DNA from: Pseudomonas sp. S04
GTDB taxonomy: Bacteria > Pseudomonadota > Gammaproteobacteria > Pseudomonadales > Pseudomonadaceae
NCBI RefSeq assembly: GCF_009834545.1
Contig: NZ_CP019427.1
Span: forward strand, 5,825,001-5,889,000
DNA length: 64,000 bases
Reading direction: 5' to 3'
The position numbers were made by a program, and so were the translations under genes. This document shows positions 19,730-28,695 of this stretch, one piece after another. The notes below the pieces were generated by a model, which saw only the letters and a program-made list of their open reading frames with translations, did no database searches and was not told where the DNA came from. Every line of letters begins with the position of its first letter. Positions within the stretch are counted from its first letter, which is position 1.

Positions 19730-20323
19730 TCAAATGCTCCAGCGAGCACTCAACAAACGTTCATTCAACAGGTGTGGATCGAGCGGCTTCGGACGGCGGG
19801 CCATGGCGCTGAAAAACTGCTCCAGGGCCTCGTTCAACCGTTGCTCCAGCTCCGGTGCCAACTTCGCCTGGGCAGTGCCTTCGCCATAGGCGATCTGGTT
19901 GTCTTCGGCAAAGATGCCATGCAGCATTTCCTGGGCCTTGAGCGCCGACAGCACCGGCTTGAGGGCGTAATCCACCGCCAGCATGTGGGCGATACTGCCG
20001 CCCGTAGCCATTGGCAATACCACCTTGTGGCTCAGGGCGCGCTCAGGCAGCAGGTCCAGCACGGTTTTCAGTGCGCCCGAAAAGGACGCCTTGTAGACCG
20101 GCGTGGCGATCAGCAGGCCATCGGCATTGGCAATCTGTTGCAGCAGGTCGATCACCTTCGGGCTGTCGAAGCGGGCATGCAGCAAGTCTTCGGCCGGGAA
20201 GTCCCGTACCTGGTAACTCACCACTTCCACCCCCTGTTGTTGCAACCAACGCTGGGAGCGATCCAGCAGCACTCCGGAGCGGGAGCGTTGGCTGGGACTT
20301 CCTCCGAGTGAGACGACCAGCAT
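19730..20323 (-). CDS. ssuE: NAD(P)H-dependent FMN reductase SsuE
   Basis: A 197-residue flavodoxin-like reductase: [16 protein letters not shown] binds FMN phosphate, and [21 protein letters not shown] is the family signature. It supplies FMNH2 to SsuD. The start is probably ATG 20323 (MLVVSLGG), since AAGGAATCAAGGTA precedes it; the in-frame ATG at 20341 has no ribosome site. It is the first gene of the sulfonate operon, downstream of an AT-rich promoter region. Confidence 0.93.
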   Translation of the reverse strand: MLVVSLGGSPSQRSRSGVLLDRSQRWLQQQGVEVVSYQVRDFPAEDLLHARFDSPKVIDLLQQIANADGLLIATPVYKASFSGALKTVLDLLPERALSHKVVLPMATGGSIAHMLAVDYALKPVLSALKAQEMLHGIFAEDNQIAYGEGTAQAKLAPELEQRLNEALEQFFSAMARRPKPLDPHLLNERLLSARWSI

Positions 20324-20474
20324 TACCTTGATTCCTTGCATGTAGTGGGCGATTCGCAGCTTGCGATCTCGCGGTGTTGAAGTGACCTTAACAGGTGATT
20401 CATATATCTATAAATCATATTTATTCATTTGTTTATACTCAAAATGAATATGCAAGACTGCCTTTACCCGGGCA

Positions 20475-20499
20475 TAAAAAAAGGCCGTCGAAACGGCCT
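20475..20499 (-). terminator. intrinsic terminator, minus strand (downstream of lsfA)
   Basis: AGGCCGT (20482-20488) and ACGGCCT (20493-20499) form a 7-bp stem with a CGAA loop. The A-run at 20475-20482 gives a T-run for minus-strand transcripts, i.e. those arriving from the peroxiredoxin gene about 155 bases upstream. Confidence 0.75.
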
Positions 20500-20556
20500 G
20501 AAAACCCCTGCATTGTGATTCTGGTTCACGCGGATGCTTGCCGTGGTCGGTCCGGC

Positions 20557-20585
20557 CCCATCGCGGGCAAGCCCGCTCCCACAGG
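20557..20585. repeat. single REP element
   Basis: CCATCGCGGGCAAGCCCGCT followed by CCCACAGG is a REP copy of the GCGGGC subtype, lying between the peroxiredoxin stop and its terminator. Confidence 0.75.
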
Positions 20586-20654
20586 TTATGCGCGATGCAT
20601 TGCGTTCCGCTTGCCCACGATGGGTTTATAAGGCGCGCCAGGAGAGCTGGCGAA

Positions 20655-21293
<639 letters not shown>

Positions 21294-21518
21294 GGTGCTG
21301 CTCCTGATGAGTGCGGAATGAGCCCACTGTGCCTAGAATTTTCTCTAATTAAAAAGAATAAATATTGATTTATTTATAACTTTAAAGAATATTAAATATC
21401 TGTTCACTGGACGCCCGCGCCCGCAGCGACCACGCTGCTGCCCAAGGTTCGAGAAGGCCTTGAGTTGCTGTAAAGAGGGAAGCTGGCGGGCACACGGGGG
21501 TGGGTCTGCCGGCAAACA

Positions 21519-21558
21519 AAAGCCCCGCCAGGCGCAATGCCTGGCGGGGCTTTTTTTA
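21519..21558. terminator. bidirectional intrinsic terminator downstream of the porin gene
   Basis: AGCCCCGCCAGGC (21521-21533) and GCCTGGCGGGGCT (21539-21551) form a perfect 13-bp stem with a 5-base loop, with a T-run on the plus side and A-rich bases on the left. It ends the porin transcript about 20 bases after the stop. Confidence 0.9.
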
Positions 21559-21576
21559 TCAGTCTGGCGAGCGCTG

Positions 21577-22950
21577 TTACAACAGCGGGATCGAGTAGCT
21601 GACGATCAGGCGGTTTTCATCCTGGTCGCGTTGACCCGGGATGTCGTTGCGCCACATGGCGTTTTTCCAGGTCAGACCCAGGTTCTTCAGCGGGCCCTGC
21701 GGAATCACGTAAGCCACGGTCAGGTCGCGTTCCCACTCGCTGGCGCCAGTGGCGTTGACTTTGGTCTGTGGTTTGCTGGTGCCGACGTTACCCGAGGTGT
21801 CGATGTCGTCGCCACGCAGGTAGACGATACCCGCGGTCAGGCCAGGTGCGCCCACTTGAGCGAAGTCATAGGAGTAGCGAGCTTGCCAGGTACGTTCGCC
21901 AGCACGGGCAAACTTGGCAATCTGCATGTCGGTAGTCAGGTAAGCCGACGAGCCATCACCCTGGTTCAGCCAAGGGAAATCGCTGTCGCCGTTGCTGACC
22001 TGGTAACCGCCACCGAAGGTGTGACCGGATACCGTGTACAGCAGCAAGCCGCTGAACAGGTTGTTGTCGACCTTGCCCTTGGTGATGCCAGTGCCGTAGT
22101 CACCGGTGGTGTAGTAGGCCGGATCGTTGCCGTTGGCACCGTCATCGCGGCTGTTGAAGTAACGGAAGTCCGACTTCAGCACGCCCGGGCCGATTGCCCA
22201 GTTGTGTACCAGGCCCAGGAAGTGTTGCTTGTAGAAATCGTCCAGGTTGCCGTAGTAGTACTGTGCGGTCAGGTCCTTGGTGATCTTGTAGTCACCGCCG
22301 CCGTAGATGAACTTGTTGCTGTCGCGACCCGAAGCCGTTGGGCTGTTGGCGCCAGCAATCGACAGTTCTTCGTTGTTGCTGGAGTTACGACCTTTGGCGT
22401 GCTCGATCTGACCACCGACCAGGGTCAGGTCCTTGATCTCGTTGGTGGTGATCTGGCCGCCCTGGAAGGTTTGCGGCAGCAGGCGACCGTCGTTGGTCAC
22501 GATCACCGGCAGTTTTGGCTGCAGGGTGCCGAGTTTCAGTTCGGTCTGGGAGATCTTCGCCTTGGCGGTCAGGCCCAGGCTGGAGAAGTTGTCCACGGCT
22601 TCACCGTTGGACTTGCTCGGGAACACTGTGCCGCCGTAGGAATTTGCGTTAGCGCCGTTGGTGCCGCCGCCGGAGTCCAGCTTCACGCCCACCAGGCCGA
22701 TGGCATCCAGACCGAAGCCCACGGTGCCCTGGGTGTAACCCGAGGTGAAGCGCAGATCGAAGCCTTGGCCCCATTCTTCCTGCTTGTTCTGTGCACCAGC
22801 GGCTTTGGTGTTGTTGTCGCGGTTATCGGTGTTGATGTAGAAGTTACGCAGGCCCAGGGTGGCCTTGCTGTCTTCGATAAAACCGGCGGCGCCTGCCTGC
22901 TGCGCGACAACCCCTACGGCCACTGCCAGGGCCAAGGTGGACTTGTTCAT
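21577..22950 (-). CDS. OprD family outer-membrane porin
   Basis: A 457-residue outer-membrane protein: signal peptide (STLALAVAVGVVAQQAGA), then AGFIEDSKATLGLRNFYINT, the usual N-terminus of mature OprD-type porins (closest in style to OprE/OprQ), and many alternating beta strands ending in the hydrophobic RLIVSYSIPLL. Such 18-strand porins admit small nutrients; the substrate is not evident. It is monocistronic, with its own terminator and a long AT-rich upstream region. Confidence 0.9.
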   Translation of the reverse strand: MNKSTLALAVAVGVVAQQAGAAGFIEDSKATLGLRNFYINTDNRDNNTKAAGAQNKQEEWGQGFDLRFTSGYTQGTVGFGLDAIGLVGVKLDSGGGTNGANANSYGGTVFPSKSNGEAVDNFSSLGLTAKAKISQTELKLGTLQPKLPVIVTNDGRLLPQTFQGGQITTNEIKDLTLVGGQIEHAKGRNSSNNEELSIAGANSPTASGRDSNKFIYGGGDYKITKDLTAQYYYGNLDDFYKQHFLGLVHNWAIGPGVLKSDFRYFNSRDDGANGNDPAYYTTGDYGTGITKGKVDNNLFSGLLLYTVSGHTFGGGYQVSNGDSDFPWLNQGDGSSAYLTTDMQIAKFARAGERTWQARYSYDFAQVGAPGLTAGIVYLRGDDIDTSGNVGTSKPQTKVNATGASEWERDLTVAYVIPQGPLKNLGLTWKNAMWRNDIPGQRDQDENRLIVSYSIPLL

Positions 22951-23445
22951 GTTTCACTCCTCTCGTTTCTAATTTTTGTGTTTCTTGGTCCAGGGTCTGA
23001 TGCCCCGGATCCACAGATGCGCGATTAGCGCCAGAGCGTGACCGCCAAGTCAATCGTAACAAGGCGTGTCTACGACCAAGGTCTAACCGCATGATTCGGT
23101 CTGTTCAGGTTAATGAATTTTTGATAAACCCAAAAAGAATTATTTCATCGTTTTTCATACGATTCGGGAATATAGCAAATCCACACTCGCCGAAGCGACG
23201 CAGGGTAGCGACAAAGTGTGTAATTCCTAAAAGGTATTTATCGGAGTGCCCTTAGATCGTTTGTCTGAATAGACCTTAATCAATCGTCAATCACGATCAA
23301 AAACGCGACTTCATTGGGCGAAGCGCGCATCATCCAAGGGAATTGTTACAGTTTGTGTATCGATTGAAATATTTTCTCACTCGGGCACACGGCAGCTCGT
23401 CAGCCCCGACCTTTGTCAACAAAAGCCGGGGCATCAGCGGGGGGA
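22951..23445. other. 495-base gap upstream of the porin gene
   Basis: No credible gene is seen. The stretch from 23090 to 23300 is clearly AT-richer than its surroundings and should carry the porin promoter and a long 5' leader. Near 23402-23433 an imperfect hairpin (GCCCCG ... CGGGGC with inner pairing of CTTTTGT to ACAAAG) lies just beyond argA's stop and may mark its 3' end, though no T-run follows. Confidence 0.4.
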
Positions 23446-24744
23446 TCAGAGGGCTTTTTCGAAGATTTTCGAATTGCGTTGGTAGTTGTACAGCGAGGCC
23501 CGCGCCGACGGCAGGCGCTCAACGCTGCTCGGCACAAAACCGCGCTCGCGGAACCAGTGCGCAGTGCGTGTAGTGAGGACAAACAGGGTCTTGAGGCCTT
23601 GGGCGCGGGCCCGGCTTTCGATCCGTTCCAGCAGTTCATCGCCACGCCGGCCGTGCCGGTATTCCGGGTTCACGGCCAGGCACGCCAGCTCGCCGGCATC
23701 CGAGTCGGCAATCTGATACAAGGCCGCACAGGCAATGATCATCCCTTCGCGCTCGACCACGCTGAACTGCTCGATCTCGCGTTCCAGCACTTCGCGCGAG
23801 CGACGCACCAGGATCCCCTGCTCTTCCAGCGGGCTGATCAAATCCAGCAAACCACCGACGTCTTCGATGGCCGCCTCGCGCAGCAGTTCGAACTGCTCCT
23901 GGGCCACCAGCGTACCGCCACCATCACGGGTGAACAGCTCAGTGAGCAGCGCGCCATCTTCGGCATAACTGACGATGTGGCTGCGACCGACACCGGCGCT
24001 GCAGGCTTGCGCGGCAGCGTCCAGTAGTTCGGCCTGGTAGTTGGCACCCAGGCGTAACAGGTGAGCCGGTACCTGTTGCGGGCGCAGTTCACGGACCAGA
24101 CGACCGTGTTCGTCGATCAGCCCCGTTTCGGCGCCGAACAGCAGTAGCTTGTCGGCCCCCAGGTCAATGGCGGCGCGGGTAGCGACGTCTTCGCAGGCCA
24201 GGTTGAAGATTTCCCCGGTGGGCGAGTAGCCCAACGGTGACAGCAGCACGATGGAGCGCTCATCCAGCAGGCGGTTGATGCCCTTGCGGTCGACCCGGCG
24301 CACTTCGCCGGTGTGGTGATAGTCGACCCCCTCGAGCACGCCGATCGGCCGTGCCGTCACCAGGTTGCCGCTGGCTACCCGCAGGCGCGAGCCCTGCATC
24401 GGCGAGGACGCCATGTCCATCGACAGTCGGGCCTCGATGGCGATGCGCAACTGGCCCACGGCATCGATCACACATTCCAGGGTCGCGGCATCGGTAATGC
24501 GCATCCCGTGGTGGTAATGCGGGGTCAGGCCGCGCGCGGCGAGGCGGGTTTCGATTTGCGGGCGCGAACCGTGTACCAGCACCAGGCGTACCCCGAGGCT
24601 GTGCAGCAACACCAGGTCGTGGACGATATTGCCGAAGTTCGCATGCTCGACGCCGTCGCCGGGCAGCATGACGACAAAGGTGCAATCGCGGTGAGCGTTG
24701 ATGTAAGGGGAAGCGTGACGAAGCCAGTTGACGTATTCGGGCAT
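23446..24744 (-). CDS. argA: N-acetylglutamate synthase ArgA
   Basis: A 432-residue enzyme with an N-terminal amino-acid-kinase-like domain (LVLLHSLGVRLVLVHGSRPQIE) and a C-terminal GNAT acetyltransferase domain (ACLAVNPEYRHGRRGDELLERIE). This is the classical ArgA that makes N-acetylglutamate from glutamate and acetyl-CoA and is feedback-inhibited by arginine. I start it at ATG 24744 (MPEYVNWLRHASPYINAHRD), giving the usual length; the frame extends 18 codons further without a known counterpart. It lies 134 bases after argE. Confidence 0.95.
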   Translation of the reverse strand: MPEYVNWLRHASPYINAHRDCTFVVMLPGDGVEHANFGNIVHDLVLLHSLGVRLVLVHGSRPQIETRLAARGLTPHYHHGMRITDAATLECVIDAVGQLRIAIEARLSMDMASSPMQGSRLRVASGNLVTARPIGVLEGVDYHHTGEVRRVDRKGINRLLDERSIVLLSPLGYSPTGEIFNLACEDVATRAAIDLGADKLLLFGAETGLIDEHGRLVRELRPQQVPAHLLRLGANYQAELLDAAAQACSAGVGRSHIVSYAEDGALLTELFTRDGGGTLVAQEQFELLREAAIEDVGGLLDLISPLEEQGILVRRSREVLEREIEQFSVVEREGMIIACAALYQIADSDAGELACLAVNPEYRHGRRGDELLERIESRARAQGLKTLFVLTTRTAHWFRERGFVPSSVERLPSARASLYNYQRNSKIFEKAL

Positions 24745-24878
24745 AACACCTGCACCTGTAATAAATAACAGCCGAAAAAAGGACGAAGCAAAACGCACAG
24801 CGGGCTGGTGGTTATCGTCGGAACAGGCTTGGCGACACGCGCGCTCTCCTCATGAATACGGGTGGTTGGCCCCGGGAT

Positions 24879-26027
24879 TCAAGCCGGGGTCAGGCAGTAA
24901 TGTTCGATCAGTTGCCGTAATAGATGCACGGTAGGCGTCAAACGTGACATTTCCAGGTATTCCCCCGGCTGGTGGGCGCAGGCGATATCGCCAGGACCGA
25001 GCACCAGGGTTTCGCAACCCAGGCGCTGAAGATAAGGCGCTTCAGTGCCGAACGCCACTGCTTCGGCGCTATGCCCGGTGAGTCTTTCAGCCACCTGCAC
25101 CAGTTCCGAATCCTGCGTCTGCTCAAATGGCGGCACTTCGGGGAACAGCGGTGCGTAGTCGATCTTCACCTGATGACGTTCGGCGACCGGTCCCAACTTC
25201 TGTCGAATGGCATCGCGCAGGGCGTTGGGGTCCATGCCGGGCAAGGGCCGCAGGTCGAACTCCAGGGAGCACTGGCCACAGATGCGATTCGGGTTGTCAC
25301 CACCATGGATGCAGCCAAAGTTGAGGGTCGGTTGCGGCACGCTGAACTGCGGGTTGCGGAACTCGCGCTGCCACAGCAGGCGCAAGCCGCGCAGCTCGCC
25401 CATCGCATCGTGCATGGCTTCCAGGGCGCTGTGACCCAGGCGTGGGTCGGAGGAGTGACCGCTTTGCCCGAGGATGTCGATGCGCTCCATCATCACCCCC
25501 TTGTGCAGGCGGATCGGCTTGAGCCCCGTCGGCTCACCGATCACCGCCGCCCGGCCCAAGGGTTTGCCGGCCGCCGCCAGGGCGCGGGCACCGGACATCG
25601 AGCTTTCTTCGTCGCAGGTGGCAAGAATCATCAGCGGTTGCTTGAACGGCTGGTCGAGCAACGGCAGCACGGCTTCGATGGCCAGGGCAAAAAAGCCTTT
25701 CATGTCGCAGCTGCCCAGGCCGACCCAGCGGCCGTCGACTTCGGTGAGTTTCAGCGGGTCGGTCTGCCACAGCGCACCGTCGAACGGCACCGTATCGCTG
25801 TGCCCGGCCAGCACCAGACCGCCAGGGCCGGTGCCGAAGGTGGCCAGCAGGTTGAATTTGCCGGGGCTGACCTGCTGGATGTCACAGGCAAAACCCAGGT
25901 CGCCGAGCCAGGTGGCCAGCAAATTAATGACCGGCCGATTGCTCTGATCCAGGTGAGCTTGAGTGCAACTGACGGACGGTGCGGCGATCAGTGCAGCGAA
26001 CTGGTCTTTCATGGATGGCAAAGGCAT
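24879..26027 (-). CDS. argE: acetylornithine deacetylase ArgE
   Basis: This 382-residue M20-family metallohydrolase shows the zinc-site motifs LVLAGHSDTVPFDG, the bridging aspartate in GLGSCDMKGF and the glutamate pair in ILATCDEESS. It removes acetate from N2-acetylornithine in arginine biosynthesis. ATG 26027 has GGAG 7 bases upstream; an in-frame TTG at 26039 overlaps that ribosome site. Its pairing with argA fits a shared pathway. Confidence 0.93.
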   Translation of the reverse strand: MPLPSMKDQFAALIAAPSVSCTQAHLDQSNRPVINLLATWLGDLGFACDIQQVSPGKFNLLATFGTGPGGLVLAGHSDTVPFDGALWQTDPLKLTEVDGRWVGLGSCDMKGFFALAIEAVLPLLDQPFKQPLMILATCDEESSMSGARALAAAGKPLGRAAVIGEPTGLKPIRLHKGVMMERIDILGQSGHSSDPRLGHSALEAMHDAMGELRGLRLLWQREFRNPQFSVPQPTLNFGCIHGGDNPNRICGQCSLEFDLRPLPGMDPNALRDAIRQKLGPVAERHQVKIDYAPLFPEVPPFEQTQDSELVQVAERLTGHSAEAVAFGTEAPYLQRLGCETLVLGPGDIACAHQPGEYLEMSRLTPTVHLLRQLIEHYCLTPA

Positions 26028-26183
26028 CGCTGACTCCAACTCCCGGATTGAAGTCCATCATAGAACCATCCGGTCACCGGAATAAACCGTCGCGGCGCGC
26101 AGGTTTAGTGAGTGCTGTACACTGCACGGCCTTGGCAGCCACACATTTCCCCGGCTGCGCTCCCGATCCTGGATTTTCCGGCC

Positions 26184-27551
26184 ATGCAGAAAGAAACCGA
26201 AATCAAACTCCGCGTCAGCCGCGAAACCCTCGCCGCCCTGCGCGAGCACCCGTTACTGAAAAAACGCAACAAAAGTGGCTGGGAACGCCGTGAGTTGATG
26301 AACCAGTACTTCGACACGCCAGAGCGTGACCTGGCCCGTGCCAAGGTTGCCCTGCGCCTGCGCCGCGACGGCGAAGAAGTGATTCAGACCCTCAAGACCC
26401 GTGGCCAGAGCATCGCCGGCCTGTCCGAGCGTAACGAATACGACTGGAGCCTGGCCAAAGCCAAGCTCGACGTGAAAAAACTCGACGGCGAATGCTGGCC
26501 TGAAGAGCTGGCAGAACTGGACAAAAAAACCCTCAAGCCGATCTTCACCACCGACTTCGTCCGCGAGCGCGCCGAAATCGCCTGGGGTCGCGGCAAGGCC
26601 AAGGTGGTCATCGAAGCCGCCCTGGACCTCGGCCACGTGGTAGTCGGCAAGCAGAAAGAAGAAATCTGCGAACTGGAGCTGGAGCTGCGCGAAGGCGAGC
26701 CGGCTGCATTGCTGGAACTGGCCGCCGAACTGGCCGCGACCCTGGCGCTGATGCCGTGCGACATCAGCAAGGCTGAACGTGGCTATCGCCTGTTCGACGC
26801 CCACAGCTATTCGCTGAGCCTGCCGGCCCCGCAACTGAGCTTCGAACTGCCGCTGGACGACGCCTTCGCCGCGCTGGGCTGGTACCTGCTGGGTAGCAGC
26901 CAGCGCCTGGCCGAGCAGTATCGCTTCAATGGTCACTGGCGCTTGCTGCAAGACTGGGTCGAGAGCCTCGCCGAACTGCGCGCCCTGATCGGCAGCCTGG
27001 GCCAGGCCGCCCCGCGTCAGTCGACCCACGACCTGCGTGTGGCCCTGGATGCCTTGCTCGAAGACTGGCGTCCGCTGGTGCAGTTCGGCCAGGACGACGA
27101 AGACGTGCGCAAGGCCGCACCGGAACAGTTCCTCGAAGAACTCGAAGATCCGCGCTGGGGCCAGTTCTCGCTGAACGCCTCGCGCTGGCTGCTGGCCCGC
27201 ACCTGGACTGCCGAGCGCAACACCCGCGGCAATCGCCAGGGCGCCGCGCAACTGGGTAACTGGTTGCCGCGCCTGCTGGGTGAAGAAGCCACTTCGCTGC
27301 AATTGCAACGCTACCAGCAACAACCCGAAGACCTCGCCGAGCAACTGCCGCGCATCGAGCGCATCCAGGCCTGGTTGCACCATGCCCGCGCAGTGCTGGA
27401 CATCCCGGAAATGGATCGCCTGTACGGTGAACTGAACAAACTGGCGCAACTGGCCAACGAGCCAATCACCGACGAAGCGCTGGACGCACGCAAGCAGCAG
27501 GCGATCGCGGTGTATCAGAACCGTGCGTGGAAAATGCTGTTGCGCATGTAA
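26184..27551 (+). CDS. CYTH domain inorganic triphosphatase (YgiF-like) with CHAD-type C-terminus
   Basis: The product (455 residues) begins with a CYTH tunnel-fold domain whose opening ETEIKL is the ExExK signature; RRELMNQYFDTP, LRLRRDG and ELELREGE follow. The C-terminal half is helical with arginine/histidine-containing repeats (STHDLRVALDALLEDWRPLV) resembling a CHAD domain. YgiF of E. coli hydrolyses inorganic triphosphate. ATG 26184 starts exactly at the CYTH motif; an ATG at 26112 would add residues unlike the family. It diverges from argE. Confidence 0.87.
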   Translation: MQKETEIKLRVSRETLAALREHPLLKKRNKSGWERRELMNQYFDTPERDLARAKVALRLRRDGEEVIQTLKTRGQSIAGLSERNEYDWSLAKAKLDVKKLDGECWPEELAELDKKTLKPIFTTDFVRERAEIAWGRGKAKVVIEAALDLGHVVVGKQKEEICELELELREGEPAALLELAAELAATLALMPCDISKAERGYRLFDAHSYSLSLPAPQLSFELPLDDAFAALGWYLLGSSQRLAEQYRFNGHWRLLQDWVESLAELRALIGSLGQAAPRQSTHDLRVALDALLEDWRPLVQFGQDDEDVRKAAPEQFLEELEDPRWGQFSLNASRWLLARTWTAERNTRGNRQGAAQLGNWLPRLLGEEATSLQLQRYQQQPEDLAEQLPRIERIQAWLHHARAVLDIPEMDRLYGELNKLAQLANEPITDEALDARKQQAIAVYQNRAWKMLLRM

Positions 27552-27559
27552 CACCGTCA

Positions 27560-27592
27560 TCGCGAGCCGCCCGCTTGCGGCCGGCTCGCGAT
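27560..27592. repeat. REP-like stem-loop after the triphosphatase gene
   Basis: TCATCGCGAGCC and GGCTCGCGATGA pair around a GC-rich centre (GCCCGCTTGCGGCC). It is a REP-derived hairpin 10 bases after the stop and may end or stabilise the transcript, since it lies between convergent genes. Confidence 0.6.
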
Positions 27593-27618
27593 GAGGCCCG
27601 CACATTCACCAAAAATCT

Positions 27619-28092
27619 TTACCCCCGCAACACCGGCAAACTGGTCGTCGACTTGATCTGCGATAAGGCCACGATCGAGTTCACTTCCTGGATCCCCGGC
27701 ACCATCGACAGCTTCTCGAAGAAGAAGCGCTCGTAGGCCTCAATGTCGGCGGTGACGATGCGCAGCAGGAAATCTACCGCGCCCATCAGCACATAACACT
27801 CCAGCACCTCGGGAAAACCGCGAATCGCCTCGGTGAATTCGGTGAAGTTGGAGCGCCCGTGAGCGTTGAGTTTGACCTCGGCGAAGATCTGCGTGTTGAG
27901 GCCAATCTTCTTGCGGTCAAGCAGCGTCACCTGCCCGCGAATCACCCCCTCCTCCTTCATCCGCTGGATCCTGCGCCAGCAAGGTGACTGCGATAAACCG
28001 ACCTGCTCGGCAATCTGCGCGCTGGACAGCGAGGCGTCCTCTTGCAATAGCGCGAGGATGCGGCGGTCATAGACGTCCAGCTCACTGTGCAT
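27619..28092 (-). CDS. Lrp/AsnC family transcriptional regulator
   Basis: A 157-residue Lrp-type protein: N-terminal winged helix (YDRRILALLQEDASLSSAQI, GLSQSPCWRRIQRMKEEGVI) and a C-terminal RAM/ACT-like domain (VLECYVLMGAVDFLLRIVTAD). Such regulators respond to amino acids. It diverges from a small gene of unknown function across a 125-base gap, which probably holds its operator. Confidence 0.92.
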   Translation of the reverse strand: MHSELDVYDRRILALLQEDASLSSAQIAEQVGLSQSPCWRRIQRMKEEGVIRGQVTLLDRKKIGLNTQIFAEVKLNAHGRSNFTEFTEAIRGFPEVLECYVLMGAVDFLLRIVTADIEAYERFFFEKLSMVPGIQEVNSIVALSQIKSTTSLPVLRG

Positions 28093-28217
28093 AAAAAAAC
28101 CCTTGAATACGCCATTGATGAATTGCTTGATTCGATATCAAGCCTATATGCCCCATCATAGATAAGAAATACCCGGCTTCGAATGTAAAAATTCCTCCAT
28201 TGATCTGGAGACCTACC

Positions 28218-28556
28218 ATGCCCCCACTCGAAGCCGTCAGCACCACCTCTAGCCGCGCCGATGCCTGGCATGCCGGCAACGCCCACTGCTGCGTGCACTA
28301 CCAGGTGCTCGCCGAAGCCGAACCCGACCTGTTGTGCCGGGCACTGAACCTGTTTGCCCTGCAGTTGCTACTGCCACAAGCCGTCCACATGACCCGCGAG
28401 AATGATTTGCTGTCCCTCGATATCGTGATCGACGGCCTGAGCTGGCACCGCGCCGAGGTGCTCGCAGAAAAACTACGTAACTTGATCAGCGTCTGCTCGG
28501 TCCAGTTGCAACCGGCTGATTCACAATGGCTTGCACCGGTACAGGCGGCAGGCTGA
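28218..28556 (+). CDS. hypothetical protein, divergent from the Lrp regulator
   Basis: I do not recognise this 112-residue protein with certainty. It has one compact alpha-beta stretch (HYQVLAEAEPDLLCRALNLF, LLSLDIVIDGLSWHRAEVLAEKLRNLISV) that alternates helices and strands like a small ferredoxin-like or ACT fold, and no signal peptide. ATG 28218 (MPPLEAVST) follows TGGAGACCTACC. Divergence from an Lrp-type gene suggests control by that regulator. The function is open. Confidence 0.7.
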   Translation: MPPLEAVSTTSSRADAWHAGNAHCCVHYQVLAEAEPDLLCRALNLFALQLLLPQAVHMTRENDLLSLDIVIDGLSWHRAEVLAEKLRNLISVCSVQLQPADSQWLAPVQAAG

Positions 28557-28695
28557 GGCTCGCGGTAAAACCTCGCAACGCTTGATCGGGCCAGGCTCGA
28601 ACGGACGGCCCGCACGGGGACTAGGCTTGGCATTCAGAGCTGCCGACACAGCGATCGACAGCGCCGAGTGCAGGGTTATTGCCCAAGGAGTCCGG

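Larger units (their letters stand above)
20324..20654. promoter_or_regulatory. AT-rich ssu promoter region, minus-strand terminator and REP
   Basis: This 331-base gap has no gene. From 20395 to 20455 it is very AT-rich (TATATCTATAAATCATATTT and similar), where the ssuE promoter and a CysB or other sulfur-regulator site should lie; I cannot define the boxes. It also holds the terminator of the peroxiredoxin gene (20475-20499) and a REP element (20557-20585). Confidence 0.5.
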